Part shown: positions 23,012 through 33,629 of the stretch, in pieces
Layout of the letters: each line of letters starts with the position of its first letter
Position numbering within the stretch: the first letter of the stretch is position 1
NCBI RefSeq assembly: GCF_003129565.1
Contig: NZ_QETF01000004.1
Coordinates: forward strand, 186,001-250,000
Direction: 5' to 3'
DNA length: 64,000 bases
From: Salibaculum griseiflavum
GTDB lineage: Bacteria; Pseudomonadota; Alphaproteobacteria; Rhodobacterales; Rhodobacteraceae
Notes under the pieces: model-generated
Told to the model about the DNA's origin: nothing
The model's input: only the letters and a program-made list of their open reading frames with translations
The model's database searches: none
Translations under genes and position numbers: made by a program

Positions 23012-23884
23012 CTAGCGTAGAAACCCCATTGCATGGGTCGGATGCACCATTTCCTTTTCCGTAAGGGCCTTCAGGGCGTCTGAATCCGGTGCGACGGTGG
23101 TTTTCGTTTCTTCCGCTGCCAGGCCGCCGGTGATGAACAGGCTGTCGATATCCTCTTGCTGGGCGCCGAGGATATCGGTGCGAATCCCGTCGCCGATGGC
23201 GATGATGCGCGGATCGCTGATTGCACCGTCCAGCGCGGCATAGCGCCGGCGGGCAAGGTCATAGATCGGTGGGTGCGGCTTCCCGAAATAGAGGCTTTCG
23301 CCGCCCATCTCGGTATAAAGTGCGGCCAGCGCCCCTGCGCACCATTCGCGGGTTTCGCCCCGGTCCACCACGATATCAGGATTGGCACAAAGCAGTTTCA
23401 GCCCTTTCTGCTTGGCAAACAGGAATTGTGGGCGGTTCACGGCCGGGTCGGCATGCGGGTCGAAGGGGCCGCAACAGACGATCCCCTCGGCCTGGTCCAG
23501 CGGCACCTCTTCGATCTCCTCCGGGTTCTCGATGATGTGCAGCGGCTCGAAGAAGGACCGGTCGCGTCCCTCGCCCATGAACCACACCTTGTTGCCGACC
23601 GCGCCCCGGAACATGGCCGCGCGGGCGCTGTCGCCGCTGGTGGCGATGCTGTCCCAGGCATCATCGGGAATGCCCAGCTTGCCGATCTGTTCCTCGACCG
23701 AGCCGCGTGGGCGCGGGGCGTTGGTGACCAGGACGACCTTGCCGCCGCGCGCGCGGAATCCTTGCATCGCCGCCACCGCGTCGGGAAAGGCCCGCACGCC
23801 ATTATGCATGCAGCCCCACAGGTCGACGAAGGCCACGTCGTAGCGGTCGGAAATATCGGCGAAACTCTGGATGATGTCTGTCAT
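23012..23884 (-). CDS. HAD-superfamily phosphatase, TIGR01459-like (NagD-related)
   Basis: A 290-residue class IIA HAD hydrolase. The nucleophile motif is VAFVDLWGCMHNG, where the second aspartate of the usual DxDGT is changed to tryptophan (DLW). Motif II is VLVTNAPRP, and the C-terminal KPHPPIYD and AIGDGIRTDILGA supply motifs III and IV. It resembles a proteobacterial family typified by TIGR01459. The start is the ATG at 23884; the longer frame to 23992 overlaps the upstream region of the divergent aminopeptidase. Substrate unknown. Confidence 0.85.
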   Translation of the reverse strand: MTDIIQSFADISDRYDVAFVDLWGCMHNGVRAFPDAVAAMQGFRARGGKVVLVTNAPRPRGSVEEQIGKLGIPDDAWDSIATSGDSARAAMFRGAVGNKVWFMGEGRDRSFFEPLHIIENPEEIEEVPLDQAEGIVCCGPFDPHADPAVNRPQFLFAKQKGLKLLCANPDIVVDRGETREWCAGALAALYTEMGGESLYFGKPHPPIYDLARRRYAALDGAISDPRIIAIGDGIRTDILGAQQEDIDSLFITGGLAAEETKTTVAPDSDALKALTEKEMVHPTHAMGFLR

Positions 23885-24012
23885 TGGGGTGCTTTCCTGC
23901 CAAGGGTCGCGGACAGATAGCGCGTTTTCGCCACCGGGTGAATGGGGCAGGGGTGGACTGTGCGCGTGGGCTTCATAAGTATGGCGCAACACAAAGGAAA
24001 AGAGGCCCAGAA

Positions 24013-25266
24013 ATGACCGATGCAGACCTGCCCTTCGATACCAAGATGCTGGACAAGCTGGCCGAGGTGGCCGTGCAGGTCGGCCTGGGCCTGGAACCCG
24101 GCCAGAACCTTGTGCTGACGGCCCCTGTCGAGGCGCTGCCGCTGGTGCGGCGCATCGCGGCGGCGGCCTATCGCGCGGGGGCGGCGAACGTTACGCCGAT
24201 CCTGTCGGACGAGGCGGTGACGCTGGCCCGGTTCGAACACGGAACGGATGTTGCTTTCGACTCGGCGCCGGACTGGCTTTACAAGGGCATGGGCGAGGCC
24301 TTTGCTAACAACGCTGCGCGGTTGGCGATTTCCGCGGACAACCCCCTGCTTCTGAAAGGGCAGGACCCCGACAAGACATCGCGCGCGTCAAAGGCCAATT
24401 CCACTGCTTACAAACCGGCGCTGGAAAAGATCGCCAATTTCGACATCAACTGGAACATCGTCAGCTACCCCGGGCGGGCCTGGGCGAAACAGGTCTTTCC
24501 CGACCTGCCCGAGGATGAGGCCGTGGCCAAGCTGGCCGAGGCGATCTTTGCCGCGTCCCGTGTGGACCGGGCCGATCCGGTGGCGGAATGGCAGGCGCAC
24601 AACGCCCGCCTGCGTGCCCGCACCGAATGGCTGAACGCAGAAGGCTTCAGCGCGCTGCATTTTACCGGCGGCGGCACCGACCTGACCGTCGGATTGGCCG
24701 AGGGCCATGAATGGAAGGGCGGTGCGTCCGAGGCCAAGAACGGCATTACCTGCAATCCGAACATTCCCACCGAAGAGGTGTTCACGACCCCGCACAAGGA
24801 CCGTGTCGATGGCGTTGCCCGCGCGTCAAAGCCGCTGGTCTATCAGGGCACACCCATCGAGAATATCGAGGTCCGGTTCGAAAATGGCCGCATCGTCGAG
24901 GCAAGCGCCAGCGAGGGTGAGGCGACCTGGAAAAAGCTGATCGACACCGACGAAGGCGCGGCGCGGCTGGGCGAGGTGGCGCTGGTGCCGCACAGTTCGC
25001 CCATTTCGCAATCGGGGTTGCTGTTCTTCAACACGCTCTACGATGAGAATGCCGCCTGCCATATCGCGCAGGGCCAGTGCTATTCCGATTGCTTCGTGGA
25101 CGAGATCGCCAGCGACCCCGACAAGGTCAAGGCGGGGGGCGGCAATGCGAGCCTGATCCATGTGGACTGGATGATCGGCGGGCCGGAGACGGATATCGAC
25201 GGGATCAAGCCCGACGGCACCCGCGTGCCGGTCTTCCGCAAGGGCGAATGGGCGCAAGAGGTCTGA
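24013..25266 (+). CDS. M29-family aminopeptidase
   Basis: A 417-residue metallo-aminopeptidase (thermophilic aminopeptidase family). Metal-site motifs are NIPTEEVFTTPHKD, EGEATWKKLIDTDEGAARLGEVALV and HIDWM-like LIHVDWMIGG near the C-terminus. The ATG at 24013 follows AGAGG; the upstream extension to 23884 is rejected. It probably acts in cytosolic peptide turnover. It ends seven bases from the stop of the convergent GNAT pseudogene. Confidence 0.9.
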   Translation: MTDADLPFDTKMLDKLAEVAVQVGLGLEPGQNLVLTAPVEALPLVRRIAAAAYRAGAANVTPILSDEAVTLARFEHGTDVAFDSAPDWLYKGMGEAFANNAARLAISADNPLLLKGQDPDKTSRASKANSTAYKPALEKIANFDINWNIVSYPGRAWAKQVFPDLPEDEAVAKLAEAIFAASRVDRADPVAEWQAHNARLRARTEWLNAEGFSALHFTGGGTDLTVGLAEGHEWKGGASEAKNGITCNPNIPTEEVFTTPHKDRVDGVARASKPLVYQGTPIENIEVRFENGRIVEASASEGEATWKKLIDTDEGAARLGEVALVPHSSPISQSGLLFFNTLYDENAACHIAQGQCYSDCFVDEIASDPDKVKAGGGNASLIHVDWMIGGPETDIDGIKPDGTRVPVFRKGEWAQEV

Positions 25267-25272
25267 GCCGCG

Positions 25273-25811
25273 TCACCAATAGGCGGGGTCGTCGATCGCC
25301 GCCGCGCAATGCGCCGGCCCCTTGATCGGATCCAGCGGCGCGTCGTTCAGGGATTGCGCCAGCCAACCTTCGGGCATCTGCAGGGGCCGTGGGCCGGAAC
25401 GGTTTCGGTCGTGACGGGCTTGAAGCCGACCTTGCCGTAATAGACCGGGTCGCCATAGGTTACGGCCACGTCTGCACCCTCGCGCCGCATTTCGGACAGG
25501 CCGTATTGCAGCAGGGATTGCCCGACACCCTGGCCTTGTTGATCCGGGGCCACGGCCACCGGGGCCAGCAGGAAAACGCTCCGGTGATCGTTGGGCACAT
25601 GCAGGCGCGAAAAGATGATCGCGCCGGCCAGGGTTGCGCCGTCCCAGGTGGTGTAGACATGCAGATCGGTATCCGGCGTGTCGGACAGCATGTCGCGCGC
25701 CAGCTTGCCGATCAGCGCGCCCTCTTCGGGGCCTTCGGACGTGCTGAAGGCTTCTTCGAACATCTGGGCGATGGCTGTGGCGTGCGGTTTGAAGTCGGAT
25801 GAATGCTGCAT
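25273..25811 (-). pseudogene. GNAT-family N-acetyltransferase with a single-base frameshift near the C-terminus
   Basis: The first frame starts with MQHSSDFKPHATAIAQMFEE at 25811 and runs through the acetyl-CoA site (VAPDQQGQGVGQSLLQYG) and DPVYYGKVGFKPVT. It then goes off family and stops at 25347. A second frame carries the expected C-terminus (LQMPEGWLAQSLNDAPLD, ending DPAYW) to a stop at 25273. The frames join if one C is added to the CCCC run near 25382-25386. The span of 539 bases is two bases short of a multiple of three, as expected. Either the gene is recently broken at its last 40 residues or this is a sequencing error. RBS GGAAAGGG precedes the ATG. Confidence 0.75.
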
Positions 25812-25858
25812 GACGGACCCTTTCCAAGGCATAGACAATGCCCGGGCGTGCAGAAAAG

Positions 25859-25891
25859 AAAAACCCCCGCCGCGCGGTGGCGCGACGGGGG
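25859..25891 (-). terminator. Rho-independent terminator of ppaC
   Basis: On the minus strand, CCCCCGTCGCG pairs with CGCGGCGGGGG with one mismatch around a six-base loop, followed by TTTTT. It lies about 20 bases beyond the ppaC stop. Confidence 0.88.
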
Positions 25892-25910
25892 CTGAACCGG
25901 CAGGCGCGGT

Positions 25911-26831
25911 TTACAGCGCCAGGTTCGGGATGATCTGCTTCTTGCGCGACATGACGCCGGGCAGCACGACGGTGTCGCCGTCGACATTGGCGCCAAAGCT
26001 CTTCTCGGCCACGGTCTTGACGGTGTCGTTGGGCACCAGCAGCGTTGCCTCTTCGCGCAGGATGTCGACGACGAACAGCAGCACCTCGTCCACGCCATCC
26101 TCGGCGGCCACGTCCTTCATGGAGGCCATCAGGCTGTCCTTGCGGCCCAGCGGGATCTCGGGCGCAGTGGTTTCCAGAACCGAGACGCGGAACTTGGTGC
26201 CGGAGACTTCGTATTCCTTGGAGTCCATGCGGATCAGCTCGGCGTCGGAAAAGGCCGAAACGTCGGACTTGGCCGCGAACATCTCGGCGGCGTAATCGGT
26301 CAGGTTCAGACCCAGATCGGCGGCCAGCTGTTCGGCCAGCGCCTTGTCCTGCTCGGTCGTGGTCGGGCTGCGGAATTCCAGCGTGTCGGAGAGGATGCAG
26401 GACAGCATCAGCCCTTTGACCGGGTCGGTCAGCTTGTCTGCATTCGGCCCCATCAGGTTGTGCATGATGGTGGCGGTGCAGGCCAGCGGACGGATGGTGA
26501 TGTTGATCGGCCCTTTGGTTTCCAGCCCGCCGACCAGCTTGTGATGGTCGATGATCGCCTGCACGTCCGCGCCGTTGATATTGGCGGGCAGTTCGGCGGG
26601 GTTGTTGGTATCGACGACGACGCAGGGTTGGTCGTCGGCCACGTCCTCGATGATCTCGGGCATCTCATAGCCCCAGCGGTTCAGAACAAAGGCGGCCTCG
26701 GTGTTGGGCTGGCCCAGCAGGACGGCCTTGGCATCCTGGCCTTTGACCTGCGTCAGGTACCAGGCCCAGATCAGCGGCGAGCCTGTGGAGTCGGTATCGG
26801 GGGCCTTGTGGCCGAAAACGAGTGTGGTCAT
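25911..26831 (-). CDS. ppaC: Manganese-dependent inorganic pyrophosphatase (family II)
   Basis: A 306-residue DHH-family phosphoesterase that hydrolyses pyrophosphate. Metal ligands His8, Asp12 and Asp14 lie in GHKAPDTDS, and the DHH motif is in QAIIDHHKLVGG. The C-terminal DHHA2 domain includes the substrate-binding SRKKQIIP. There is no CBS insert, so it is the constitutive short type. It has its own terminator, and the upstream spacer of about 85 bases separates it from the divergent DUF2161 gene. Confidence 0.95.
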   Translation of the reverse strand: MTTLVFGHKAPDTDSTGSPLIWAWYLTQVKGQDAKAVLLGQPNTEAAFVLNRWGYEMPEIIEDVADDQPCVVVDTNNPAELPANINGADVQAIIDHHKLVGGLETKGPINITIRPLACTATIMHNLMGPNADKLTDPVKGLMLSCILSDTLEFRSPTTTEQDKALAEQLAADLGLNLTDYAAEMFAAKSDVSAFSDAELIRMDSKEYEVSGTKFRVSVLETTAPEIPLGRKDSLMASMKDVAAEDGVDEVLLFVVDILREEATLLVPNDTVKTVAEKSFGANVDGDTVVLPGVMSRKKQIIPNLAL

Positions 26832-26917
26832 TATTGAAAGCCCGTGGTTCAGGTGAATTTGCGGGCCTTATAGGGGGGATGGTTTGGACTGTCACGTGAC
26901 ACAGTGTCAGGGCTGGC

Positions 26918-27589
26918 ATGCGGATGGCACAAGACCGCCCGGCCATGCGTGAGAGCGATCTTTACCCCCCGGTGAAGGCCCATCTCGAGGCGCAGGGCTA
27001 CGAGGTCAAGGGCGAGGTCGGGGCTGCGGACGTGGTGGCGCGGCGCGGCGACGAAGAACCGGTGATCGTCGAGTTGAAAACGGGGTTTTCTCTGGCGCTG
27101 TTTCACCAGGCGATTGCCCGACAGGCCGTATCGGACCTTGTCTATGTCGCGGTGCCAAAGCCCAAGCGGGCTGCGAAGGAAAACGTGAAACTGGCGCGGA
27201 TGCTGGGGCTGGGCGTGATCTTCGTGCGGCCTCGTGACGGATTTGTAGAGGTCATGGCCGATCCCGGTCCGTTCCGCCCGCGCAAATCCAAAAAGAAGGC
27301 GGCGCGGCTGTTGCGCGACTTCGACCGGCTGCGGGGCGATCCCAATGCGGGCGGGGCGACGCGGCATGGCATCGTGACGGGCTATCGGCAGGATGCCCTG
27401 GCCTGCGCCCGGTTCCTGGCCGTGCATGGCCCGTCGCGCGGGGCCGTGGTCGCGGAATGGACCGAGGTGCCAGGCGCCACCCGGATCATGGCCGACAACC
27501 ATTACGGCTGGTTCGAGCGGGTCGAGCGGGGTGTCTATGGCCTGACCACGGCCGGTCGGGCAGGGCTGGCCGATTGGGGGGCTGAGTAG
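26918..27589 (+). CDS. DUF2161 family protein with PD-(D/E)XK nuclease-like core
   Basis: A protein of up to 223 residues. GAADVVARRGDEEPVIVELK near residues 35-55 matches the D-x(n)-ExK pattern of PD-(D/E)XK phosphodiesterases. The C-terminal third (RIMADNHYGWFERVERGVYG) resembles a winged-helix-like tail. In-frame starts exist at 26918, 26924 and 26945; ribosome-site evidence is weak, and 26945 (MRESDLYPPV) is also plausible. The target, whether DNA repair, restriction or another role, is unknown. Confidence 0.75.
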   Translation: MRMAQDRPAMRESDLYPPVKAHLEAQGYEVKGEVGAADVVARRGDEEPVIVELKTGFSLALFHQAIARQAVSDLVYVAVPKPKRAAKENVKLARMLGLGVIFVRPRDGFVEVMADPGPFRPRKSKKKAARLLRDFDRLRGDPNAGGATRHGIVTGYRQDALACARFLAVHGPSRGAVVAEWTEVPGATRIMADNHYGWFERVERGVYGLTTAGRAGLADWGAE

Positions 27590-27604
27590 CGCCGCCCAAT
27601 CCGA

Positions 27605-28864
27605 TCATGTCTCGGCGCCGGGCACTCCACCCATGCCGACCGGCCGGTTCAACCCCCGACGGGGCATGGAAAACGGAGTGGCGCGGGTCTCGGCTGAAAC
27701 CGGTTCGACCGAGGCGGGTTCCTTGACCAGCAGCGGCTGGCCCGGTTCGGCACGGTCCGCGGGCACCCGCGCAAAGGCGATGTTCGCCCCCAGGCCGGGC
27801 GAGTAGAAAGCCGATGTGACATGGCCGATCGGTTCCTGGCTGTCCGCGTCCAGAACCGGCCAGAAATCCGCGTTGTACCAATCAACCCGGCGCCCGCCGA
27901 AAACCAGACCGATCAACTTGCGCTCCACGCCGCGCGTGGCGATCCGTTGCAACGCCGCCTTGCCGATGAAGTCGGGCTTGTCGAGATCCACCTGCCAGTC
28001 CAGCCCCACCTCGAACGGCGAGGTTTCCAGGTCCATGTCCTGGCCGTAGGACAGGATGCCGGCCTCGATGCGGCTGATGTGGTTGGGGGCGATCACGCGC
28101 AGGAAATAGGGCTCGCCCACGGCGACAAGCCCGTCCCAAAGCGCATCAGCGTCGCGGGTGGCGTTGCGCAGGTATATCTCGAACCCCTCTTCGCCGGAAA
28201 AGCCGGTTTTCGAGATGACGACGTCACATCCGAACAGCGTCGTCTCGAGCAGGTTGAAGAATTTCATCTCGTCCACGGTTTCGACGCCGGCATCCTTCAG
28301 CACGGCGGCGCTGTCGGGTCCCTGAAGCTGAACCGGGGCGACATCGAGCTCGCCCACCTCGACATCGAAGCGACCCTCGACATTCACGCCCTGCGCCCAG
28401 AGCGCCACGTCGGAATCCGAGATCGACATCCAGTATTCATCCTCGGCGAGGCGCAGCAGGACCGGGTCGTTGACGATACCGCCATGCCGGTTGCACAGCA
28501 CCACATAGCGGGCCTTGCCCGGCGCGAGCTCCTTGTCGCCGGTCATCGACCGGGTCACAAGGTAATCGACAAAACCGGTCGCGTCCGGGCCCTTGATGCG
28601 GATCTGACGTTCAACCGCCACGTTCCAGAGCGTCACATGCCGGGTCAGGTGCTCGTATTCGCCCAGCACGCCCCCCTCTTCCTGGGAGAAATAGAGGCGC
28701 GGATGATACATGCGGTTGTAGATCGACGCGGCACGCACACCGTGTTCGACGGATTTGTGCCAGAACGGGGATTTGCGGACGCGGGTGCTGATCAGCATAT
28801 CAACGCGCGGGGCGCCGCTCTGACGTGGATTATGCGGGACTGTGCGGCTGGAAACGGGTTGCAT
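27605..28864 (-). CDS. DmdA-like GcvT-family aminomethyltransferase/demethylase
   Basis: A 419-residue protein of the glycine-cleavage T / DMSP-demethylase superfamily, which moves a methyl or methylene group to tetrahydrofolate. The N-terminus (VEHGVRAASIYNRMYHPRLY, then LWNVAVERQIRIKGPDA) is close to DmdA. However, the central substrate region and the C-terminal tail, including about 30 extra Pro/Arg/Gly-rich residues, differ from characterised DmdA as I recall it. GGAGGT lies six bases before the ATG at 28864. No dmdBCD, gcv or folate C1 genes are adjacent. It may be a DMSP demethylase paralogue or act on another methylated osmolyte. Confidence 0.78.
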   Translation of the reverse strand: MQPVSSRTVPHNPRQSGAPRVDMLISTRVRKSPFWHKSVEHGVRAASIYNRMYHPRLYFSQEEGGVLGEYEHLTRHVTLWNVAVERQIRIKGPDATGFVDYLVTRSMTGDKELAPGKARYVVLCNRHGGIVNDPVLLRLAEDEYWMSISDSDVALWAQGVNVEGRFDVEVGELDVAPVQLQGPDSAAVLKDAGVETVDEMKFFNLLETTLFGCDVVISKTGFSGEEGFEIYLRNATRDADALWDGLVAVGEPYFLRVIAPNHISRIEAGILSYGQDMDLETSPFEVGLDWQVDLDKPDFIGKAALQRIATRGVERKLIGLVFGGRRVDWYNADFWPVLDADSQEPIGHVTSAFYSPGLGANIAFARVPADRAEPGQPLLVKEPASVEPVSAETRATPFSMPRRGLNRPVGMGGVPGAET

Positions 28865-29022
28865 GGTGCGACCTCCGGGTATTGGTTCCTCCTGTCACCA
28901 AGGTGGTCATCTGTGCCGGGCTCTTGAAGGCGGGGGGACTCGGCGGCGTCCCGAAAGGCCTCGTGGTCAAGGCGTTACCGTCCAGCCACGATTTCGTGTT
29001 CGGGCCTGCCGGTGCCGTCCGG

Positions 29023-30012
29023 TCAGTCGTCCAGCCGCGTCAGGGCCCACCCGTTGTCCTGCAACAGGGCAAGCACCCCCTTCTCGCCGATCAGGTGGGC
29101 GGCACCGAAGGCCACGAAGACTTTGTCATGTTCGCGCGCCGCGGCCTCGATCACCGGGATCCAGTCGCGGTTGCGGTCGAACAGCAGGGTTTGTTCCATC
29201 TCTTGCATCTGGGCCTCGAAGGCCTCGGCGCCGAGCCCCGGCGCAAAACCGCCGGCGGCGCGGTTGATGTGCCAGCTATAGGCCGGACGACGCTCGAAAT
29301 AGCCCTCCAGCATGGACACGACCAGAGCATCCATCACCGCGGGATCCATCAGACCGACGCGCAGGGCCTCGAGCTGCTCCTCGAAACTGCCTTGGCGCAG
29401 GAGGTCCAGCACCACGCGCCAATCCTCCAGCGCGCGGATTTCGATGCGGTCGTCCAGCTCGGACAGGATCAGGTTGTCGAGCCCCGCCTGACCTTCGGCC
29501 ATCGCGAAGGCGGCGCAGGGTGGCATGGCCAGGGTCATGGACAGAAACCACGGCTGCATCCGCGCCGCCATGAAGGGCGGCACGCCACGGGCCTCGGCGG
29601 CGCGGGATACGGCCTGCCATGTTTCAGGGTCCAAGCGGTCGATAAGGTTGGGGCCTTCGGTGATCGTGAATTGCGTCGGATCACCGGCAATATGGGCCTG
29701 AAGCGCAAGCTGGTCCTCGGCCGTAGCCTCGACCAGCAGCAGATCTGCGCGGTCCAGCCGCCCACGCACCTCGTGCAGAACCAGGCCCAGGCGCGGGTCG
29801 GGCAGGTGGATCGTGCCCAAGAGGGTCAGTTCGGCCCCGTCCCGTTCGGCGTGCCAAACCAAACCCTCGGCGAAGGGGGTCTCGGCGACGAGTGTTTCGA
29901 TTCGAGCGATCTCGGACGGGTCGAGCCGCGATTCAAGGCCGGGGCCGGCGCATTCTGCGGCGGCCGCGCCGGACAGGAGCGCGAAAATCATACCAAGGAC
30001 TGGACGCAACAT
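29023..30012 (-). CDS. TraB/GumN-family secreted protein
   Basis: A 329-residue protein with an N-terminal signal peptide (MLRPVLGMIFALLSGAAAAECA, cleavage near residue 19). The TraB/GumN family motifs are GTIHLPDPR near the N-terminus and VAFGAAHLIGEKG near the C-terminus, both carrying the conserved G-x-x-H. The ATG at 30012 follows GGAAAG and puts the signal at the start; longer frames to 30126 are rejected. The family is predicted to be metallopeptidase-like, but the activity in this organism is unproven. Confidence 0.83.
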   Translation of the reverse strand: MLRPVLGMIFALLSGAAAAECAGPGLESRLDPSEIARIETLVAETPFAEGLVWHAERDGAELTLLGTIHLPDPRLGLVLHEVRGRLDRADLLLVEATAEDQLALQAHIAGDPTQFTITEGPNLIDRLDPETWQAVSRAAEARGVPPFMAARMQPWFLSMTLAMPPCAAFAMAEGQAGLDNLILSELDDRIEIRALEDWRVVLDLLRQGSFEEQLEALRVGLMDPAVMDALVVSMLEGYFERRPAYSWHINRAAGGFAPGLGAEAFEAQMQEMEQTLLFDRNRDWIPVIEAAAREHDKVFVAFGAAHLIGEKGVLALLQDNGWALTRLDD

Positions 30013-30144
30013 CGGGCTTTCCATAGATACGCGGTTCCCGGTCACCTTAGTGCAGCCAAACGGGGCTGGGAACCGCCCGCGCGCCCGGGATGATCGCCTT
30101 ATCCCGCTGCCACGGCCGCCGCGCATTTTTGTCTGCCCCGCCCG

Positions 30145-30173
30145 TTGACAGCGCCGCTGCGCTTGCCTACTTC
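30145..30173 (+). promoter_or_regulatory. Promoter of groESL
   Basis: A consensus -35 TTGACA (30145-30150) is separated by 17 bases from a -10-like TACTTC (30168-30173). Transcription would start just before or within the CIRCE element. Confidence 0.7.
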
Positions 30174-30180
30174 TCCGCCG

Positions 30181-30207
30181 TTAGCACTCACAAAGGGTGA
30201 GTGCTAA
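30181..30207 (+). promoter_or_regulatory. CIRCE operator (HrcA-binding site)
   Basis: A perfect inverted repeat, TTAGCACTC (30181-30189), nine-base spacer, GAGTGCTAA (30199-30207), identical to the CIRCE consensus. It lies between the promoter and groES, so HrcA repression of groESL at normal temperature is expected. Confidence 0.97.
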
Positions 30208-30257
30208 CGGCCCCAACAGGGTCGAACGAGAACAAGTCAAGCTGAGGAGCTACTGAA

Positions 30258-30545
30258 ATGGCTTTCAAACCGCTTCATGACCGGGTGCTGGTGCGCCGCG
30301 TGGAAAGTGACGAAAAAACCGCCGGCGGCCTGATCATCCCCGACAGCGCCAAGGAAAAGCCGGCCGAGGGCCAGGTTGTGGCCGTTGGCGCGGGTGCCCG
30401 CGACGATGATGGTGACCGCATCGCGATGGACGTTGCCGAAGGCGACCGCATCCTGTTCGGCAAGTGGTCCGGCACCGAGATCACCGTCGACGGCGAAGAG
30501 CTGCTCATCATGAAGGAAAGCGACATCCTCGGCGTTATCGCCTGA
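30258..30545 (+). CDS. groES: Co-chaperonin GroES
   Basis: The 95-residue chaperonin cap. It begins [20 protein letters not shown], has the mobile loop [16 protein letters not shown] and ends SDILGVIA, all conserved. GAGGAG lies before the ATG. groEL follows after 49 bases in the same CIRCE-controlled operon. Confidence 0.98.
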   Translation: MAFKPLHDRVLVRRVESDEKTAGGLIIPDSAKEKPAEGQVVAVGAGARDDDGDRIAMDVAEGDRILFGKWSGTEITVDGEELLIMKESDILGVIA

Positions 30546-30567
30546 GGCTGACCCTTTCCCCCGATAA

Positions 30568-32241
<1,674 letters not shown>

Positions 32242-32280
32242 GTCGTCAATTCCGCAAGGAATTCAACTTCGGAATTATGG

Positions 32281-32307
32281 AAAAGGGCGCCTTTCGGGCG
32301 CCCTTTT
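32281..32307 (+). terminator. Rho-independent terminator of groESL
   Basis: GGGCGCC (32285-32291) pairs with GGCGCCC (32297-32303), preceded by AAAA and followed by TTTT. It is almost the same hairpin as the atp terminator. The A-flank also makes it usable for the convergent Nudix gene. Confidence 0.92.
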
Positions 32308-32341
32308 CTCGTATCCGGCAGGGGGGCGTGCTTCGTGCCAC

Positions 32342-32788
32342 CTAGCGAAGGATCGGCTCCAGCGGATCATAAGTGGAGGCGTCGGCGTCTTCCCAGGCCA
32401 CTGCAGCGAGACTATCGGGCTTGACGCGCAGTCCGGCCAGTTCCGACCGGGTCACCCAACGGCGCAAGCTGACCACCCCTTCCGGGTCGTGCCAATCCGC
32501 GCGCAATTCGCCCGAAAGCAGCCTGCATCGGAAATAGATATCCACTTGGTGAAAGCTGCCGTTGGGGTCGTGGAACTCATTGACCAGGCAAGGGGCACCC
32601 ACCTCGACCGTCAGGCCGGTCTCCTCGTGAATCTCGCGGGCCAGGTTCTCGGGCAGGCTCCGGTGCGGATCAACCCCCCCGCCGGGGGCGCACCACAGGT
32701 CGCCTCGCCCGGCATAGGCATTGACGAGAAGCAGCTTGTCATCCTTCAGAAGGATGCCGCGAACGGCAAGGCGGACAGGGCGTGTCAT
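32342..32788 (-). CDS. Nudix hydrolase
   Basis: A 148-residue Nudix-fold hydrolase of the small MutT-like type. The Nudix box lies in GGGVDPHRSLPENLAREIHE plus ETGL. The core REIHEETGL is intact, but the first glutamate of the G-x5-E pattern is replaced by arginine. The ATG at 32788 (MTRPVRLAVRGILL) gives the normal N-terminus; the frame itself continues to 32842. The gene is divergent from the lipase-like gene, about 80 bases apart. Substrate unknown. Confidence 0.82.
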   Translation of the reverse strand: MTRPVRLAVRGILLKDDKLLLVNAYAGRGDLWCAPGGGVDPHRSLPENLAREIHEETGLTVEVGAPCLVNEFHDPNGSFHQVDIYFRCRLLSGELRADWHDPEGVVSLRRWVTRSELAGLRVKPDSLAAVAWEDADASTYDPLEPILR

Positions 32789-32867
32789 GGCGGCGAGACT
32801 GGCAAGGGACCCAAGGTAAGGCAAGCGCGACCTGTTGCGCAACGCGACGATGCCTATATGAAACGGT

Positions 32868-33587
32868 ATGCGCGCCGCGATTCTGAGTGTCCTTGTCCTG
32901 TTGGCGCCGCTGCCTGCCCGGGCGGCGGATTGCGTCGTGCTGCTGCACGGGCTGGCGCGGACCGAAACCTCATTTCTCGCCTTGCAGGAAATCCTTGAAG
33001 ACGAGGGCTATCAGGTCATCAACGAGGGATACCCCTCGACCAAGGCCAGCATCGGTGAATTGGTCTCGGCCACCCTGCCGCAACAGGTTGCGCAATGCGG
33101 CGAAAAGACGGTGCATTTCGTCACCCATTCCATGGGGGGGATCCTGGTGCGGGCCTGGCTGGCCGACCACAGGCCGGGGAACCTTGGCCGTGTGGTCATG
33201 CTGGGGCCGCCGAACCATGGCTCCGAACTGGTGGACGTATTCGGCGATTTCGAGCCGTTTCGTTGGGTCAACGGTCCGGCGGGGCTGGAACTGGCGACCG
33301 ACGGGGTCCCCGAGGCGCTGCCGCTGCCGGATTTCGAGCTGGGGATCATCGCCGGCAGCCGCACGCTGAACCCGATCTATTCCAACGTGATCGAGGGGGT
33401 CGATGACGGCAAGGTTTCTGTCGCGTCCACCCGGATCGAGGGGATGGACGATCATATCGTGCTGCCTGTCACCCATACCTTCATGATGAACAATCCGTTG
33501 GTCATGGCCCAGGTGCAGGCCTTTCTGGAAACCGGTCGGTTCGACCGCGAGTTGACGCTGCGGTCGGTGCTGTTCGGCTGGGACTGA
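32868..33587 (+). CDS. Secreted lipase-like alpha/beta hydrolase
   Basis: A 239-residue exported hydrolase. An N-terminal signal peptide ([20 protein letters not shown]) is followed at once by the fold's first strand and oxyanion region [15 protein letters not shown]. The nucleophile elbow is THSMGG, then [13 protein letters not shown]; a late HTFMM supplies the likely catalytic histidine. The pattern resembles Rhizobiales/Rhodobacterales triacylglycerol-lipase-like proteins. Natural substrate unknown. Confidence 0.82.
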   Translation: MRAAILSVLVLLAPLPARAADCVVLLHGLARTETSFLALQEILEDEGYQVINEGYPSTKASIGELVSATLPQQVAQCGEKTVHFVTHSMGGILVRAWLADHRPGNLGRVVMLGPPNHGSELVDVFGDFEPFRWVNGPAGLELATDGVPEALPLPDFELGIIAGSRTLNPIYSNVIEGVDDGKVSVASTRIEGMDDHIVLPVTHTFMMNNPLVMAQVQAFLETGRFDRELTLRSVLFGWD

Positions 33588-33629
33588 ATTCGGCAACGCC
33601 CAGAGAAGACGAAAACCCAGAAAATGCCG

